Source: Pholis gunnellus (taxonomy: Eukaryota > Chordata > Actinopteri > Perciformes > Pholidae). From it: DNA of 64,000 bases. The translations under genes and the position numbers were made by a program. The stretch is taken from assembly GCA_910591455.2 (NCBI GenBank), contig OU342809.1:16416059-16480058 (forward strand). The letters are read 5' to 3'. Of this stretch, positions 36,295 to 50,104 are shown piece by piece. The notes beneath the pieces are model-generated. The model saw only the letters and a program-made list of their open reading frames with translations. It was not told the DNA's origin and made no database searches. Every line of letters begins with the position of its first letter. Positions within the stretch are counted from its first letter, which is position 1.

Positions 36295-36368
36295 CTGCCA
36301 ATTTAATCACAGTTCCAAGGCGTTCTGGTCATCCTTTTGTTCACTTCCAATCCACTGTAAAGCTGTCC
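36295..36368 (-). other. lrrc4c: Untranslated 5' exon of lrrc4c
   Basis: On the minus strand, a T-rich tract ending TTTTTGTATTTCCAG (AG at 36370-36369) is followed by 74 bases and then TTGGCAG/GTAAGAAC, a near-consensus donor (GT at 36294-36293). This is the best-defined exon outside the coding exon, and its strand and position suit the lrrc4c leader. It contains one ATG, at 36332, opening a nine-codon frame that stops at TAA 36305-36303 inside the exon. No frame reads through it, so it is untranslated apart from that uORF. Not confirmed by a transcript. Confidence 0.75.
36303..36332 (-). promoter_or_regulatory. Nine-codon upstream open reading frame in the lrrc4c leader exon
   Basis: ATG 36332-36330 to TAA 36305-36303, encoding MTRTPWNCD. 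Its start context is AAAAGGATGA, with A at -3... counted from AGG before the ATG, a favourable purine at that position. It lies wholly in the 74-base leader exon, so any transcript using the exon carries it. Whether it is translated is unknown. Confidence 0.45.
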
Positions 36369-38056
36369 CTGGAAATACAAAAAGGTAAATGTAAGAATAC
36401 TTTAAAAACAGATACCAAATGTACAGTATGTGGCTACTCAGTTTCACGGGCCAGCCATGAAAAATGCACTGTTTCGGAAAGAATACGATGTACTATCAAA
36501 AATGCAAATTTTAAACCCCTAGGTTAATTAAAGTACATTTAATTCAAAATTCTCTTTACGGTCTCTAAATAATCCTTGTTAGTTTTCTTCTCAACCGCTT
36601 CCTCGGCACTCTCTGCTGATGCTGATATTTTAGTGCCTTTGAGAAGCTCTATCTAACAAGAGGAGCTTTACAGTATGCTACAGTAAGTCGGAAGCTCATT
36701 CCCCAGGGACAAGGGGACAGTCAAAGCCATGATGCCTCACAAACACACACATGTAGCCTGCACACAAAAAAAAAGGAACACAGAGGACAGACCCTGCTGA
36801 ATAAATAATGGGGGACAGAAGCAAACGAAGATAAGCTCTCCATCTCGTCCGCCATCCATTAGTGCAGAGCAGGAACTATGAGTACAAATAAGCGCCTTTG
36901 ATCCACTGGAACATTATTGTGTGAGCCGGTCATGACCCTAACCTTTGTTTGAAGATAAGGGTTTGCCGTCTCACTGTCTCAGTGAGTACCGTTTTCCCAT
37001 TAATCCAGATGATCAGCAGCTAATAAAACACAGAAAATACATCTTCAGACGTCTAATGTGCTTCAGAAGACGAAACAGAGTAGAAAAGAATCAAAGAGAA
37101 TATGCTTTTAATTAGGGACAGTTGCTTATGAATTTTCCTTTTGGGGTGGAAGGGTACAGTTCTGCAGGAGTTGTCTTGTTCCTTGGCCCAATAATTGAAA
37201 ATTCAAAGAATATGGTTATGCAAGGCCTGCCTGACTAAAATCTGTCCCTCAATACTCAACATAGCCTTTTAATGGTCGTTACTCGTTACTGCTCTAACTT
37301 TTACAACTATGCTACATGACAATATAATAACAGTAATGCATTCAACTCAATTGTTCATAAGGGCTACAGATATCATAATAGCAAGACCATGTAGAGCCGT
37401 CTTTTCAATGCTTCTTTTACAATCTGAGCATGCCAGTCTGTCAAGTCTGTACACTCCAAGATTTGATTTTAGAATTTAAAAAATCCTGCTTTGGCGAAGA
37501 CATGACCCGCCCTACTCAGCCTCTGATTGGCTTGCACTCTTTGCATTTGTTGGTTGGTTTGGTTTAGGCATGACTGAGATGGGTTCAGGTTAGGGTAAGA
37601 GTATCAGGGCGATTATTGCGAAGAATTTATAGCAAATGAAATGTCTGTGTGTTATCTACCGTTTTCCAGCTGCTCTTTTTAAGATGAAATATATATCCAA
37701 TCACTATCCAATCACACAGGTCACATTGAAGTGTCAAGTGAGCACACACATATGCAGACACAGCTCAGTTCCAATCTGACACCTCTGATTCACACATTAA
37801 AAAGACAAGTGTAACCACGGCCTCAGTGACATAACCGGGACATATTGCAAAACACCATGAAGTGCAGCACAGTAAGTTGAGGGAGAACGCTCCAATTCTT
37901 TCTGGCTGGAAATTCCCGAAGAATGACAAATTATGCCCACAGATGGTGGATCTAGAGCAATGATGGATATGGGCTTTGCTGTTGTAATCATTATCATTGT
38001 TGTTATCAACAACATCAATATTCTGCCTCCCACAAAGACACACAAACACAAACCCA

Positions 38057-38080
38057 CACACACACACACACACACACACC
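38057..38080. repeat. (CA)n microsatellite
   Basis: Short CA run of about 12 units followed by CCCC. Confidence 0.9.
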
Positions 38081-40462
38081 CCCTGGCTTTCCTCGTCTTT
38101 GACAAAACACTGCATCATTGCATTTTTCAAAGCTTGTCTCAAGTCAGTGTTTCAGAATATATGATGTATGTTCCTTCTAAGTAAGAATGAAGAGCCAAAC
38201 CCTAAACATACCAACAGTCTGGTCTGCCCGAGCCAGCTGCTGCTTCAACGGTGGTTGGGTTTTTGGAAAGGTATGGAACAAATTTGTGATATACTTCATA
38301 TAGTCTTTTTACATATATGTCTGTACATATGCAGTGTTTTGTACTACAGGGTGCAGAGTGCAGGACACGTGAAACGTTTATTACCACCTCATATTTTGCA
38401 TAGACACCAGAGGATTATTTATCATCTCATCACATCTTCAACATCAGTCAGTACAATAAACTTCTGGTTGTATCTTAGGAGGTCTGCAGCACATCAAAGA
38501 TCAGCTCAGCCATCTTTTCTTCACTCTTTATCTCCCATAAACTCACAGAGATAAAGAACCTCTAAAGACTATAGTATAGTCTAACAAATCCAGATTAATG
38601 TCAGTGCCTTATGCTCCAGATCGCAGCATATTTTTAACCACAGGTCACACTACATCATCCACTGGAAATGACCAGAAATGCATGTCAGGCTGAATCAATT
38701 GGCTGCACAGCCACTCGTTCAATTAAGATCTTGGGTGGGGGCGGTCAGTGTGGTTTGAAGTGTGGTGAGTACAGGCTCCCAAAGGAGCCGTAAGTGCTGG
38801 AAACAGCTCAGCTGCGCCTGCCATTTGTCATTATCTAATGGTAAATCCATCTCTGTCTAGTAGAGGACCCTCGCCAGGCCAGAGAGTAAGGGAAAAAGAA
38901 GGACAGATAGATACATAGGTGCAAATGGGTCGAGTGCTGAAATATGTAGTCTTGATGTTAAATGACACAGCATTGCTCTATTCCATCTGAGTTTGCCGGT
39001 AAAGGCGGAGAGATTATATCAATAAGTTTGAAAAAGATCCATGAAATCTCTACGGGTTGCTTTGACATGATGTAAATGCACACAGAGATTCCAAGCCATA
39101 TTTTCCTTTAAAAAAAGTCTAAGGGAGATGATGGTGACAAGATAAAACAAATTAACGGACTTTAAAGCAGGCATTAAGATGGAATAAAATGATCCGTAAC
39201 AAAGAATGCAATTTTGTAATTCTCTCAATTACATGATCTGTGACTTAATTAAATTAGAATGTAGCTAAATCAGGACTTTAATATGATTTTAATTAATACA
39301 CGTCTTAGCTATGTACACCATTTGTCAGTAGACAATATGAGAGCTTACAAGCTTTTCAAGCATATTCTGTTTATCTCTGTGTGCTAGTACGCGCGTGTGT
39401 GTGTGTGTTTGTACAGGAATGCTTATGTCTGCCAGTATTATGAATTTACGGTCAATAACCACTGCCACTGATGACCAGACTTTCTTGAAATTCAGACAAA
39501 TATGCCGCCATATTATGCTGTTTATCCAAAGTGATTTAGAAGCAATGGATGGTGTTGCAAGATTTTCTTATTTGTAATTGGCAAACTAGTGCAAGATGAG
39601 GTCTATTTACTTTAATTGCATAGCTTCATGTACTTCTTTCCAGGATGACACAAAACATAGCTATCTACAAGTCCAATTAGGATAACAGCAAAGCATTATA
39701 CAACATGAACTGCAGGATGTAGCGTCGTGCCCAACATATCGCCCATGCCATACATTCGTTGTCAACACATACAGTTTCTATAAAAAAAGCTTTTACTGAC
39801 CACAGTTGGCACTGTAGTAAAAAAAATCTGATGCAAAGAAACTCATTGCAGAGTGGAATTAGTGTAATCAGGGGAGATATGGAATTAATATGTCTGATTA
39901 ACTGCCTGAATCAGCAGTTGGAGTCCAAAGAGAGTTCAAGCAGGAGGGGAGGGATGAGATACGTTCTGCAGTGAGGAAGAAAGACTGGCAGGGCTAAAGG
40001 AAGGTAAATGGAGTAACAAAGACGCGAAGTGGAGGAGAACAGGTAGAATGACTCGACTGTTCCTTTGGTTTCACTCAGACCAGTCTTGTGTCTTTGATTA
40101 ACTATTTTGGATTTTTTTTCCTTCTCTTCTTCTGCCTGTGAAGTGGATCCATAGTCACACTGCTGTCTTAGGTTTTCACCAGCTATCAGTTGTTCATGCT
40201 GGGAGAGGTAATTGCTTTGGCCCCATCAAAAATGTTAGACTTAGAAGGCATTGTGATCTGTTTTCATGAAGACCCTGTCATTAGGGATGAGAGAACTACA
40301 CGGAGATGCTTTCATGGAGAAGAACATTTTAAGGATGGCACATATTCACAGGGAGGCAAATAGGGACACAATACCAACACTCAAAAGGCAGAGGGAAAAG
40401 TCAGGCAAAAGGTAGTTTGAGGAGAAGCAGAGAAGATGAAAGACATAGACTGCATGGTTAGC

Positions 40463-40464
<2 letters not shown>

Positions 40465-40548
<84 letters not shown>
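40465..40548. repeat. (GA)n microsatellite
   Basis: Uninterrupted GA run of about 42 units. A homopurine tract able to form triplex DNA. A frame across it encodes only a Ser-Leu repeat and is not a gene. Confidence 0.95.
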
Positions 40549-40552
<4 letters not shown>

Positions 40553-40849
40553 AGTAAATTACCAAAATAAAATGAAATCTCTGCCTCGAAATGTCTGACT
40601 CTCATATGAAAGGCTGGCAGAAGCCTGTGAAGAAAAATGCATGAGAACGGATGCCATGCTACCACAGGGTGATACAGGAGGCATATCACACTAAGCCAAT
40701 AAGCATATGTAATGCAGATTAATGTGAAAGCAACCTGTGATTGTACAATAGGAAGCTAACTGAATGTGCGGTTTAACTGAAATTGACCAAAAAGGAGACA
40801 AGATCACTCTTAAAAAATAGTGAATAAGAAACATGAGGTAAGAGAGGGT

Positions 40850-40870
40850 ATATATATATATATATATATG
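40850..40870. repeat. Short (TA)n tract
   Basis: About ten TA units. Confidence 0.9.
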
Positions 40871-41213
40871 TGTTTTTTATTGTTATTATTATAATTTCCT
40901 GGTGTGAGGACATCATGGCAATTCACTGGGTGTGTCTTTCTCCAGGAAGAGATGAGAGCAGTAGCAGAAGTGGCTAGCCTGCAGGACCATAAAAGGAACA
41001 TAGCAAACTGAAAAAGTAGAGAGGTATTTACTCGTTATGTTCTTTCTTCAGATTTCACTAATATGGATTTTCCTCTGGAATTTAAATAGATGCAGGAACG
41101 GACTTCGTGGTGCAGGCATATTAAGCTATTTTATGATGAAAGGCCTGCTTCTAACTATGCTACAAAAAACAACTGAAAATCTGGATCATTAAAGATAAAC
41201 TTTGCAGATTTTC

Positions 41214-41485
41214 AACCGGCTTTGTATTGTTGCAGTTTGGATGGTATTGGCAAACAAATGATGTTTGGCTTCCTTCCGTGTCACCGGCGCCCAAAGCTCC
41301 CTGCCGATTTGTCGGCTTGAGTCTGACGGATGAAGCAAAGTGCGTGATTCTGCGCCATCCTGAGGCTTTTTGCCAGTGCCTGACGAGGAGCTCTGGGCAC
41401 CAGTAACCTGGAGAGAACACGGGATGAAGCTTTTTCATTGTTCATTTGCACATACCACCCACAATGCAACAATACAAAGCCGGTT
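41214..41485. mobile_element. MITE-like inverted-repeat element (272 bp)
   Basis: A 21-base sequence at 41214-41234 (begins AACCGGCTTTG, ends TTGTTGCA) recurs as a perfect inverted copy at 41465-41485, and imperfect pairing continues inward to about 50 bases per arm through TGGTAT and GCAAA blocks. No long coding frame that makes sense. No clear target duplication is visible, so the superfamily is open. Confidence 0.6.
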
Positions 41486-44139
41486 TTGCTGTGTAGGCAG
41501 TTAGAGCATGCAGACTAAATTGCATAAAACATTTAATAGTTTGTTGTGTTCACACAAGCATAACCACTTTAGTTAGAATTGTTGCTCTGTTATCAACAAT
41601 GATGTTAAAAGTTGGCTGGTTGATCAAGACCAATATTCTCATAACCACTGGCTTGATTGCTGTGACATTTACAATGGATACTCATGGTGTCCAAATAATG
41701 GTTTAAGTTGATTTTGGGGACCCCTGCTCACCTGTTATGTTGCACTATTGTCAGCTCAAACTTAGCTGTGGAGCACAGAGGGTGAATAATTGTAACATTT
41801 CTTCAAACATCAACGTTAGGCTAAAGTGTTGTTCACAACAAATCACAAAATACAAATCACAAATTGCCATGAAATTTACAAAGCATATTTATGCGCATGA
41901 GGATGAACCCGTTCCTCAACCCCCCCCCTTTTTCTACTGCATGAATTTTCATCTGGTGCTAAAATCCCATTACGCTTTCAACCTCACACCTTAGAACTTT
42001 GAAACACATTGATTATTCTGATGTAATCTACAAAACTGAACAGAATGTTGTTTCCAGCTGCTACCAAGCAAATATTCCCAAATGTACACAGGAACTGTTA
42101 AATCCTAGTAGGCAGATTGCAACATTTACTTTGCATATCTGTGATACGCAGAGGATGAACTCTTTTGACTTTAGTGACCTGTAGTCACTCTGTGCATGAC
42201 TTAACTTTGCAAATAAGGAATCTCATAATCTTTGAGGAATACCGCAACAACCTATTCTTGGTTCCAAGGAGATACAGCTATTTGATTTTTATGACCCCAT
42301 GACCCTTCCGGTCACGTTACCCTTGAGGAAAATTTGACAGTACATCAAATACTTTCAAATAGCATGGTGTAATGAGCATTACATACTCTAGAGACAGCTG
42401 CAGGGCTTGAGACGCTAGTGTTTGTTTTATGTGTGCACTGGTGTGTTCATTTTTGTCTACACCATTGTCTATACAGCATGCATGCATGAGCAAATGTTTT
42501 TTGCTTACCTTTTTCTTAGCCTACAACGTGGGAACCCAGTTCACAAGCAAGCCAGCATAACACCCTCATTTTGTTTCCCACAAACTGAGACAATTCTTCA
42601 ACCGGGTTTCTGAAAATCCATGTGGACACATTTCATTGTGATGTGCAAAATCACACAACACACTTGTCATCAGGCTTCAGCTATGACCATGCAAGAGTGT
42701 GAGCATACAGGAGAGCAGCTACCCCAATCCCAGTTGGATTCAACGCTTGGGATCCTAAGCGGATTTACGTTGCGATATCAGCACTAAGCAGAGCGTTCAT
42801 TACAGGTATCGGGAGTTGAAGTTCATAGTAGAGTTAAGAAAGGAAATGCTGACATGATACCAGAGAAAGGATGTTATATGAAGGTCAGATTATAAAGCTG
42901 AGCATTATCCTCCTAAAGGGAGGCAGTGGAATAGAGAAAAAGAAAGAGCGAGGTAGACAGAAAGCAGGCATCTGTATATTAGTGTGTTAATAGGTGTCTT
43001 CCTAGAGCCAAATTATGAAACTAATGTGATGACTATGCAAGCCATGAAAGGTGCCGATGAGCAAAATGTTTGTATGAGATGTTCACCATGTTAACATGCG
43101 AACTGACATGCCATGTGGCAGCAAGCAAAGCAAAGTTACTGCTGAATTATTAATAATGCTGGATGTACAATTATTTGTGTTTACAAGTACAAAGTTGACA
43201 ATCAAAACCCAGCATACACATGGGAGACATCCTTTCCTCTACTCAGCTTTTTGCAAGAAAGCCCAGGGAGAAGCATCAGATAGCAGGGAGCCCTCGTCAT
43301 GCACAATCGGCCATGAGTCTCTCTCTTGACGAGGCCATCAGCCTTACAGCGCTTTTCAGAACAATCTCGCGCCAGACTAGCCTTTAGCTTCAGAGCATGG
43401 CAGCACCAGCTGCCATGCTCTGCCAGTCGTGCTTGCACAGGAAGAAAATGCTCCATTGCGGAAGAAATAAGTCCACGTTTCTCATTCCTTATTGTACCTT
43501 GACACAGACTGATAACAAAGGCTTGAAGCAGGCAGCACTTAGAGGGTAGGAGGTAGAATGATGCATCAAATACGGAGATAAGAGATAATACTACAGAATT
43601 GCACTAGTCTGTAACTGGAAATGATTTCAAATATGTATATAGTGAATCAATCATGCTCACTTCACTGTAGTTTAGCATGGCACATGTCCAAAAATGTACT
43701 GTGTGTGAACATTTTAAAACATTTCCTTATGCAACATGAACATGCTGTGGTCATCTACATGTACAATATATATGGACAGAGTGAACATGTGACAGTGTGT
43801 GAAGAAGGACTGAGTTAAAGAGGGAAGACAGAGAGATAACGACATGGAAAATGAAGACTGCTCTTGGGAAACCTCTCTTTCTCTCTCAGAGGAGAGGGAG
43901 GCCGTCTGAAGAGGTTATTTATTTTTCATCTGTAGATGGAAACTGAAGAGCAGTGGGGAGAGCCCCAGTGGAATTACTGACTGGAGATGTACCCTCCTGG
44001 GGCTACTGTCTCTCTCTTTTCCCTCTTTCTCCCACTCCCGCTCGCTTTCCATCTCCCACCTTTCTGATCTTCACCAGAGAGCTGCCACTGTCTCTCTGGG
44101 AGATGGGGGAACAGGAGAAGAAAAAGAAGAGCTGCTCAT

Positions 44140-44690
44140 TCTCGATGCCATCTTTGCCTGCCTCACAGTCAAACTCTATTCATCCCACACGCCTGTGGTC
44201 TGCAGAGCTCTGCTTGGCTTTGCTCAGCTGTAACTGCATCGAGCAAGCTGAGCCGAGTTGTTCTTCAGGCTCCGCCCAGTCCTGCATCTCTACGTGGGAA
44301 GCAACGCTTCTTATCCAGCCCTCCTCATTAATAGCATTCCCATCACACACCAGAGTCATTAAAAAAAGCCACTTGTCCTCCCCCATCCTCTGGTGTTTTC
44401 CTTTCATCATTCCATTTCTCTGTTTAGATGAACCAGCGGTGTGAATGTCTTGGCTGACACCTTTACTCCACCAGGACCAGAGTGAATTATTGGGAGGCAG
44501 AGAATCTTTGTAAGGCTGCCTCTCCATGGCCTGTTCCAGGCATTCTTGTGTTGTCATGGGAGCCCATGAAAGGCTGACTTTCTGCTCCCTATTTTTCTTA
44601 ATGAACAAAGGTGTCAAATGCATCCTTGCATTTAGGTCATGTGGGAGGTTCCCCAATAGCTGCAAAAAGTCAAGATGCTATAAATAAGAG
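44140..44690. promoter_or_regulatory. Possible conserved regulatory element
   Basis: About 550 bases of non-repetitive sequence lying in a zone where both strands have open frames of about 160 codons (43953-44444 plus, 44180-44665 minus) without recognisable protein features. Few stops on both strands is better explained by composition or a constrained non-coding element than by two genes. Confidence 0.2.
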
Positions 44691-45086
44691 TGCTGCATGT
44701 ATGCAAGGGAGCTCATACTTTCAGACTGATATGAGGCAATCCCTTCACCTTTCTACCATCTAGGGAGGGATCCAGGCCTTGTGTCAGTGCAGATCTTCAG
44801 CAAGCACATAATGAAGATGACATTGTTGCTACAGTTCAGTAAAGTGCTCCTCTGAAAGAATTTTCACCTGGTGAGTGCGTGCGGTACCCTAACATGATGG
44901 ATAAAAACAAAGTAGGCTTTGTATAGAGACACACTCCTCATTATTCCTCAAATAGAAACAAGCCCAGGCTCTCTCTGCTAATCTCCCTCACAACAGTAAC
45001 GAGAAAATGGACTCTGCTTCCGCTGCCTCTCAAAGCCATGAGCTAACAATGGATGTAGAAGAAATCAAATTTGCACCCCCCACGCG

Positions 45087-45178
45087 ATAACCTCCTTATT
45101 TTCTTCCTCTTCCCTTTGCCTCTCCCTCCCTTCGTCTTTCTCCCTCCTCTCTATCTTCCTCTGCACTCCATCCTGCGC
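45087..45178. repeat. Polypyrimidine tract
   Basis: About 90 bases with very few purines on the plus strand. Possible triplex-forming sequence. It ends in a plus-strand acceptor-like CCTAG. Confidence 0.7.
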
Positions 45179-48100
45179 CTAGTTAACTTCATTGGTTGGA
45201 GAGGAAGAATGCTGAGGATGCAGGACTAAAGAGAAACCAGCATCAATTAGACTCTAAAGTGCACTTTACTTTTTTTGTCCCCCCCATGCCAAATTAAATT
45301 ACGCTATAAATAAAAAAAAAGAAGCGCAATGGAAAAGCAATGAACTTTAATTATCGAAGCAGATCCTCAGCATGGGTCACTGCTCACTACACTCCAGTTC
45401 ACAGTGTGCTCTCACACTGCACAAGTGCTGGCTTGGGGCCACCGTTCAGATCTGCTCAGAGACGTACATTTCACAAAATCCGACTCACGTGTAATGATCA
45501 AACCTATCTGGTCAGGTGTCGCAGTATTTGTCCACATCATTGCAAACCGCCTTTACTTACACACAACATGCGTAGAAGAAGAACTCATACCCCTTATATA
45601 AAGTGATGTTCTAACATTGAGTAATTATTTAACAATGCATTAAAGCTAGTCATTTTCTTCACATGTTCTTTTTTTGCACTTGTTTAGCATACACACAGTA
45701 TGCAACGAAAGAGATCAAAACACTTTGATAATTCAGCCGAGAACACTAGAGACACAGCGGGAAACAAATGAAACATGATAACTAAGACTCTGCTTCCCCC
45801 CCATGTGGATTGGATAGATGGTGTAATGCCTGTCTGAGAAAAAGCGAGACACAGAGAGGGAAGAGAAAGTGTGAGACAGCAGCTGTGATTGCCCTCTATT
45901 TCTTTTTTGGGAGGACTGCCAGGTCAGATGGCATGGCACGAAGTGACCTGTGTAAAATGTTACTGCCATTTGCCAAAGTTTTATCTTTCTATTCGGAGTG
46001 TGCAGTGTAAATTCTGACCTGTACTAAATGTGGAAGGTCTGCATTGAATGCCAACAGTAGCCTTTTGTTTAAATCCGCTCATCTTTCCTGCTACTAGGGC
46101 TGTCCTAGTAAAATGTCTGAAAGTAAAATGTCTGACAGCATCTCACGATTGAAAAAGGTGCATATAGTTGTCTAACAGCCCAGTACCACTGAATAATAGC
46201 TCTTACAGGGTTGTCCTGTGAATATATTTTTTGTCGCGTGTGATAACACAAGATTGTACAGTCATTATAAATGTGCATGCAATGATGTGGGAATCTAAAA
46301 TGAATTTAGATACTCTGATTAAAGTTCTTGACTTCATCAATAGAGAGCACTTGAGGATATTGAGGACATCAAGCAAACAAATTAAAGATGGAGTGAGAGG
46401 ATAAAGTTTAGTGTTACAATTGTTAGATGCTGTTTTTTATTTCATAATTGGGATCAAACACCAAACTTTAGTTATGAATTACTCATGTAGGCTGAGGGGT
46501 AGACAACAATACCTTATAATGCAGTGTAATACTGAAACTTCACTGACTGTGGCCAAGAAAATGAAGGTTGATTTAAAACTTCTGACGAACTATTTTATTG
46601 CAGGGGTATTGGGTTAGACTGGGTTTAGTTGCCTTTTGACTATAGGTCAGTAAGACGTAACCTCAACAGACTAAATAGTAAAATGTAATTCTAAAGTGAG
46701 ATTTGGAGGCATTACAACATAGTTGTGTGACACAAATATAATTCTCCAAACTAATTATTTATGATTTGGATGTATGCTGGCTATTCTATCTGATGAATGT
46801 TACTGACCCAAATTCAGAAAACTAAATTTGTTATTGTATGAGGGTAAAATTGGACACCCAGCTTTACTCTTCTGATACCTGAATAACGCCATTGGTCATA
46901 ATATTTATTAAACATTTTGAAATACATTCAGAGCAGGGTGTGGTGTGATGTTTTCCAAATGTAGCGATGTGGATGTTGCGGCTGACAGTTGGGTATACAA
47001 TGCAAGTGACTTGAAAACGACAGACCAAGTCCTGTCCTGTACAAAAGATAACTGGTTTCCTTTAACCATGAAGAATATTTAAACTAAACTAAACTTAATC
47101 ATACTTGTAAGAAGTCATCTTTGATGTTAGAATGCAACAACTAATGACCTATTTTGTGTTTTTGTCGCTAATGATGCCCAGAAAATGCAAGAGATTACAT
47201 TATTAAACATATACTACTAATTCCAAAATCAGGAATATTGCTCATGATTATTGATTGGATGTTGCTCTAATTATCTGTCCTTACATTTTTCAGTTTATCC
47301 ATTTACTGTTTTTTCTTTCTTTTTAGTTGATGTTACTAATAACAGAATGCATTCATACACTATGGATTCATTGTACAAAGAGTAATAGGTCAGAGTAAGT
47401 CATGGCTTTCTTTGGTATTCCCACTTTAACTGCATGTGTGGTGATTGACACATCAAATAACAACATAATGGTTTTGCTTAAGAAACCAGCAGCTAAATGT
47501 AAAAAGTTATGTCATAGCTGGCACCGGTTATATTTTGACAATTTGTTTTCAAGATACAGATTTTGATTGTGATTGGGTAAGAACTATACCAGGCTGAAAT
47601 CCATGTTTTTGTCACAAAGGATGTTTGTATGACTCAATTTGGAACTGAAGAGATATGAAGACGCTCACAATTCCACAGTCAGCCATTTCAACAGTCACTA
47701 AAGAAACTGTTTCAATGAGCAGGAAATGAATCAACCAATGCAGCCCTCCCCTTGCATTTTCACACTCGCGCGCCGCCTCTGATTTCCTTTTCGAAATAGG
47801 CCTGTTATACAATTGAATTTTTGGTGAATCATTATTCGTTGGTGTCATCTCCTGGTGGTTTACATAACCAGGATGTAATAATAGAACAAGTGCGCGAATG
47901 CTCTCCCACAATACTACTGGTGCTCCCTGACCAAGAAACGGTTTTCAGGATGTAGCGCTATTTTGAGAATGAGTCAAGCAGGGAGACAGAGACAAAGAGA
48001 GAGAGAAGGGGAGAGAGAGAGAGAAGGGAGGAAATGAACCGAATAAGTATATGTCCCCTGCCACATGCCCGCCTTTCACCCTGGCCTCTGCGGTTTTACA

Positions 48101-48637
48101 GATGCAGAAATGTCTCAAGGGCGTGTGTATTTAATTTGGCATCAAAAAGATCCAAATAGCAGCGTACAGAGCTTTGTTTCAGATTTGCTCATGAGAAATG
48201 GTGCTGTTTCAGTTTGAACTCAAACACACATCCCATTATGGAGGACGCTGGAGCACTCTACAAGTGCTACAAGCTGTAGACGCCATCATCAGAGGGTGTG
48301 ACTTCAGCCAGTAATGCATTATTACATGCTGCATGTGTGAAGAGACCCAACAGACACAACCACACACACAGTAAGACTATGTGACTGGTTATGAAATGGA
48401 CAGAGAAGCATTATAGATTCTAGAGCGCTTCAGATCTCTGCACAGATAGGCTGCTTAAAATACATAACTCATTTGCATTTTTTGACCTTCTTTCAAAAAT
48501 ACAAGCTTTGCAAAATGTAAGATGACAAAAATGTTTTGATCTTTTGCAAACCTAAATCTTTATTCCGGACAAATTACTAGCGGACAAATAACAGAGCTTC
48601 AGCTGGAGATGAACAAAAGCTTGACTGAGGGACATGC

Positions 48638-48639
<2 letters not shown>

Positions 48640-48691
<52 letters not shown>

Positions 48692-48750
48692 TGCATGTGC
48701 GTGTGTCTGTGTGTGTGTGTGTGTCTGTGTGTGTTTGTGAGTGAGAGAGA
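48640..48750. repeat. (GT)n microsatellite, compound
   Basis: Pure GT for about 24 units, then interrupted GT and a short GA run. Confidence 0.95.
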
Positions 48751-50104
48751 GAGACACACTCATGTTAGCAGTCACATCACATCACAGTTTGCAACCACAT
48801 TGATTAAGAGAGCCACCGTGCAGACTAATTTGGACATGGAGCAGACAGAACAATTACTTGCAACGGCTGATTTCATGTGAGGACATCAGAAGACGTTAAT
48901 GGTCGTTGCACTTATATATCACTCTACTCTTAAAGTATTTTTTTTATTTTGAATGCAGCTTTCAATTATTTTATTCACGTCCTTCTTTTGCAGGCACTTG
49001 TGAATAATGTATTCTCTATGCACATGTGTGATTATACGTACGTGTTATCTTTTCTTTTGTGTGTGTGCGCATATGTGTGGTGAGAGTAGGGGAATTGAAT
49101 GCCAGAATGTTGAATACTGTATGTGTGTGGGTGTGTTTTATTTATCCCTCTCTATTGAAGAGACTCAAAGCAAATTCTATTGTAAACCCAGAGCTACTGA
49201 GGGACTGCGAGAGCCAAAGCCATCCATCAGTGCTGGACATATCCCCCATATGCAAACAAATGAATTAGAGCACTCGCCTCCCACCGGGCCCACAACACAG
49301 CCGAGCAAAATAAGGTGTTGTGTTCGGAGAGGTGAAGGGATGCCATATAATAAGCTGGAGATTAGAAAACCCTCTTGTGGCCCCAAAGCGAAAGGACAGG
49401 CAAATAATTTATAAGGATAAATGAGTGAGTCAATTGGTTCTGTGAAAATTAGAGGAGGCCAAGACGGAGCGTTATAACTCTTCACCTCTTTTGAAGTGTA
49501 TGGTGCTGAAGACAGTGTAGCTGTAAGATCTGTGGTTATCCTTCAAAGGGTCTGTAATCACTGGAAGTGGGTGCATAAGAACCCGACTGCACACAGCTGT
49601 GTGTCGCTTTTTTGAGGCACTGTGGTGCTGCTGTCCTCTAGGAATGATTAACCCAGAAGAGCTTAATATAGATAGAGAGTAAGAAATAGATGGGAGAGAG
49701 GGATGAGAGGCAAAGAAAGAGAGAGAGAGAGAGAGAGGAGGGCAGATAGGACATTATTGTATTCCATTGAGAATCTACTCTTTACCTCTGTACATCAAAC
49801 CGTGTTCACCACCATTTAGCAATCTGTCTGCAAATTAATCGTGCACTGTAATCAGTCAGAAGCACTGAAATATGCTGCGTGTGAGGCTGTGGGTGTGTAT
49901 GGGTAAACAAGTACATACTAAGAATAATAGAGGCAGACTGCTTGTCCTTTTCTGCTGCACTGTTCTTGTCTATGGCTACAATGTCCATGCAATCAGGCTC
50001 ATTTAGGGTATGCACTTTGGTTACTATGTCTATACTGCTCTGGAAAATAAAGTAAAGAGTTTACATTTATTCCGTGTTGTTATTGTAAGCCTCAGAAATC
50101 AGAG

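Noticed and set aside
40381..40689. 102-codon minus-strand frame
   Set aside because: Most of it is a Ser-Leu repeat from (GA)n.
42512..42610. Minus-strand unit between TTTTCAG and AAG/GTAAGC
   Set aside because: The acceptor tract is weak and nothing else supports an exon; kept only as part of the shared 19-base observation.
47612..47911. 99-codon minus-strand frame
   Set aside because: No similarity recognised and low-complexity surroundings.
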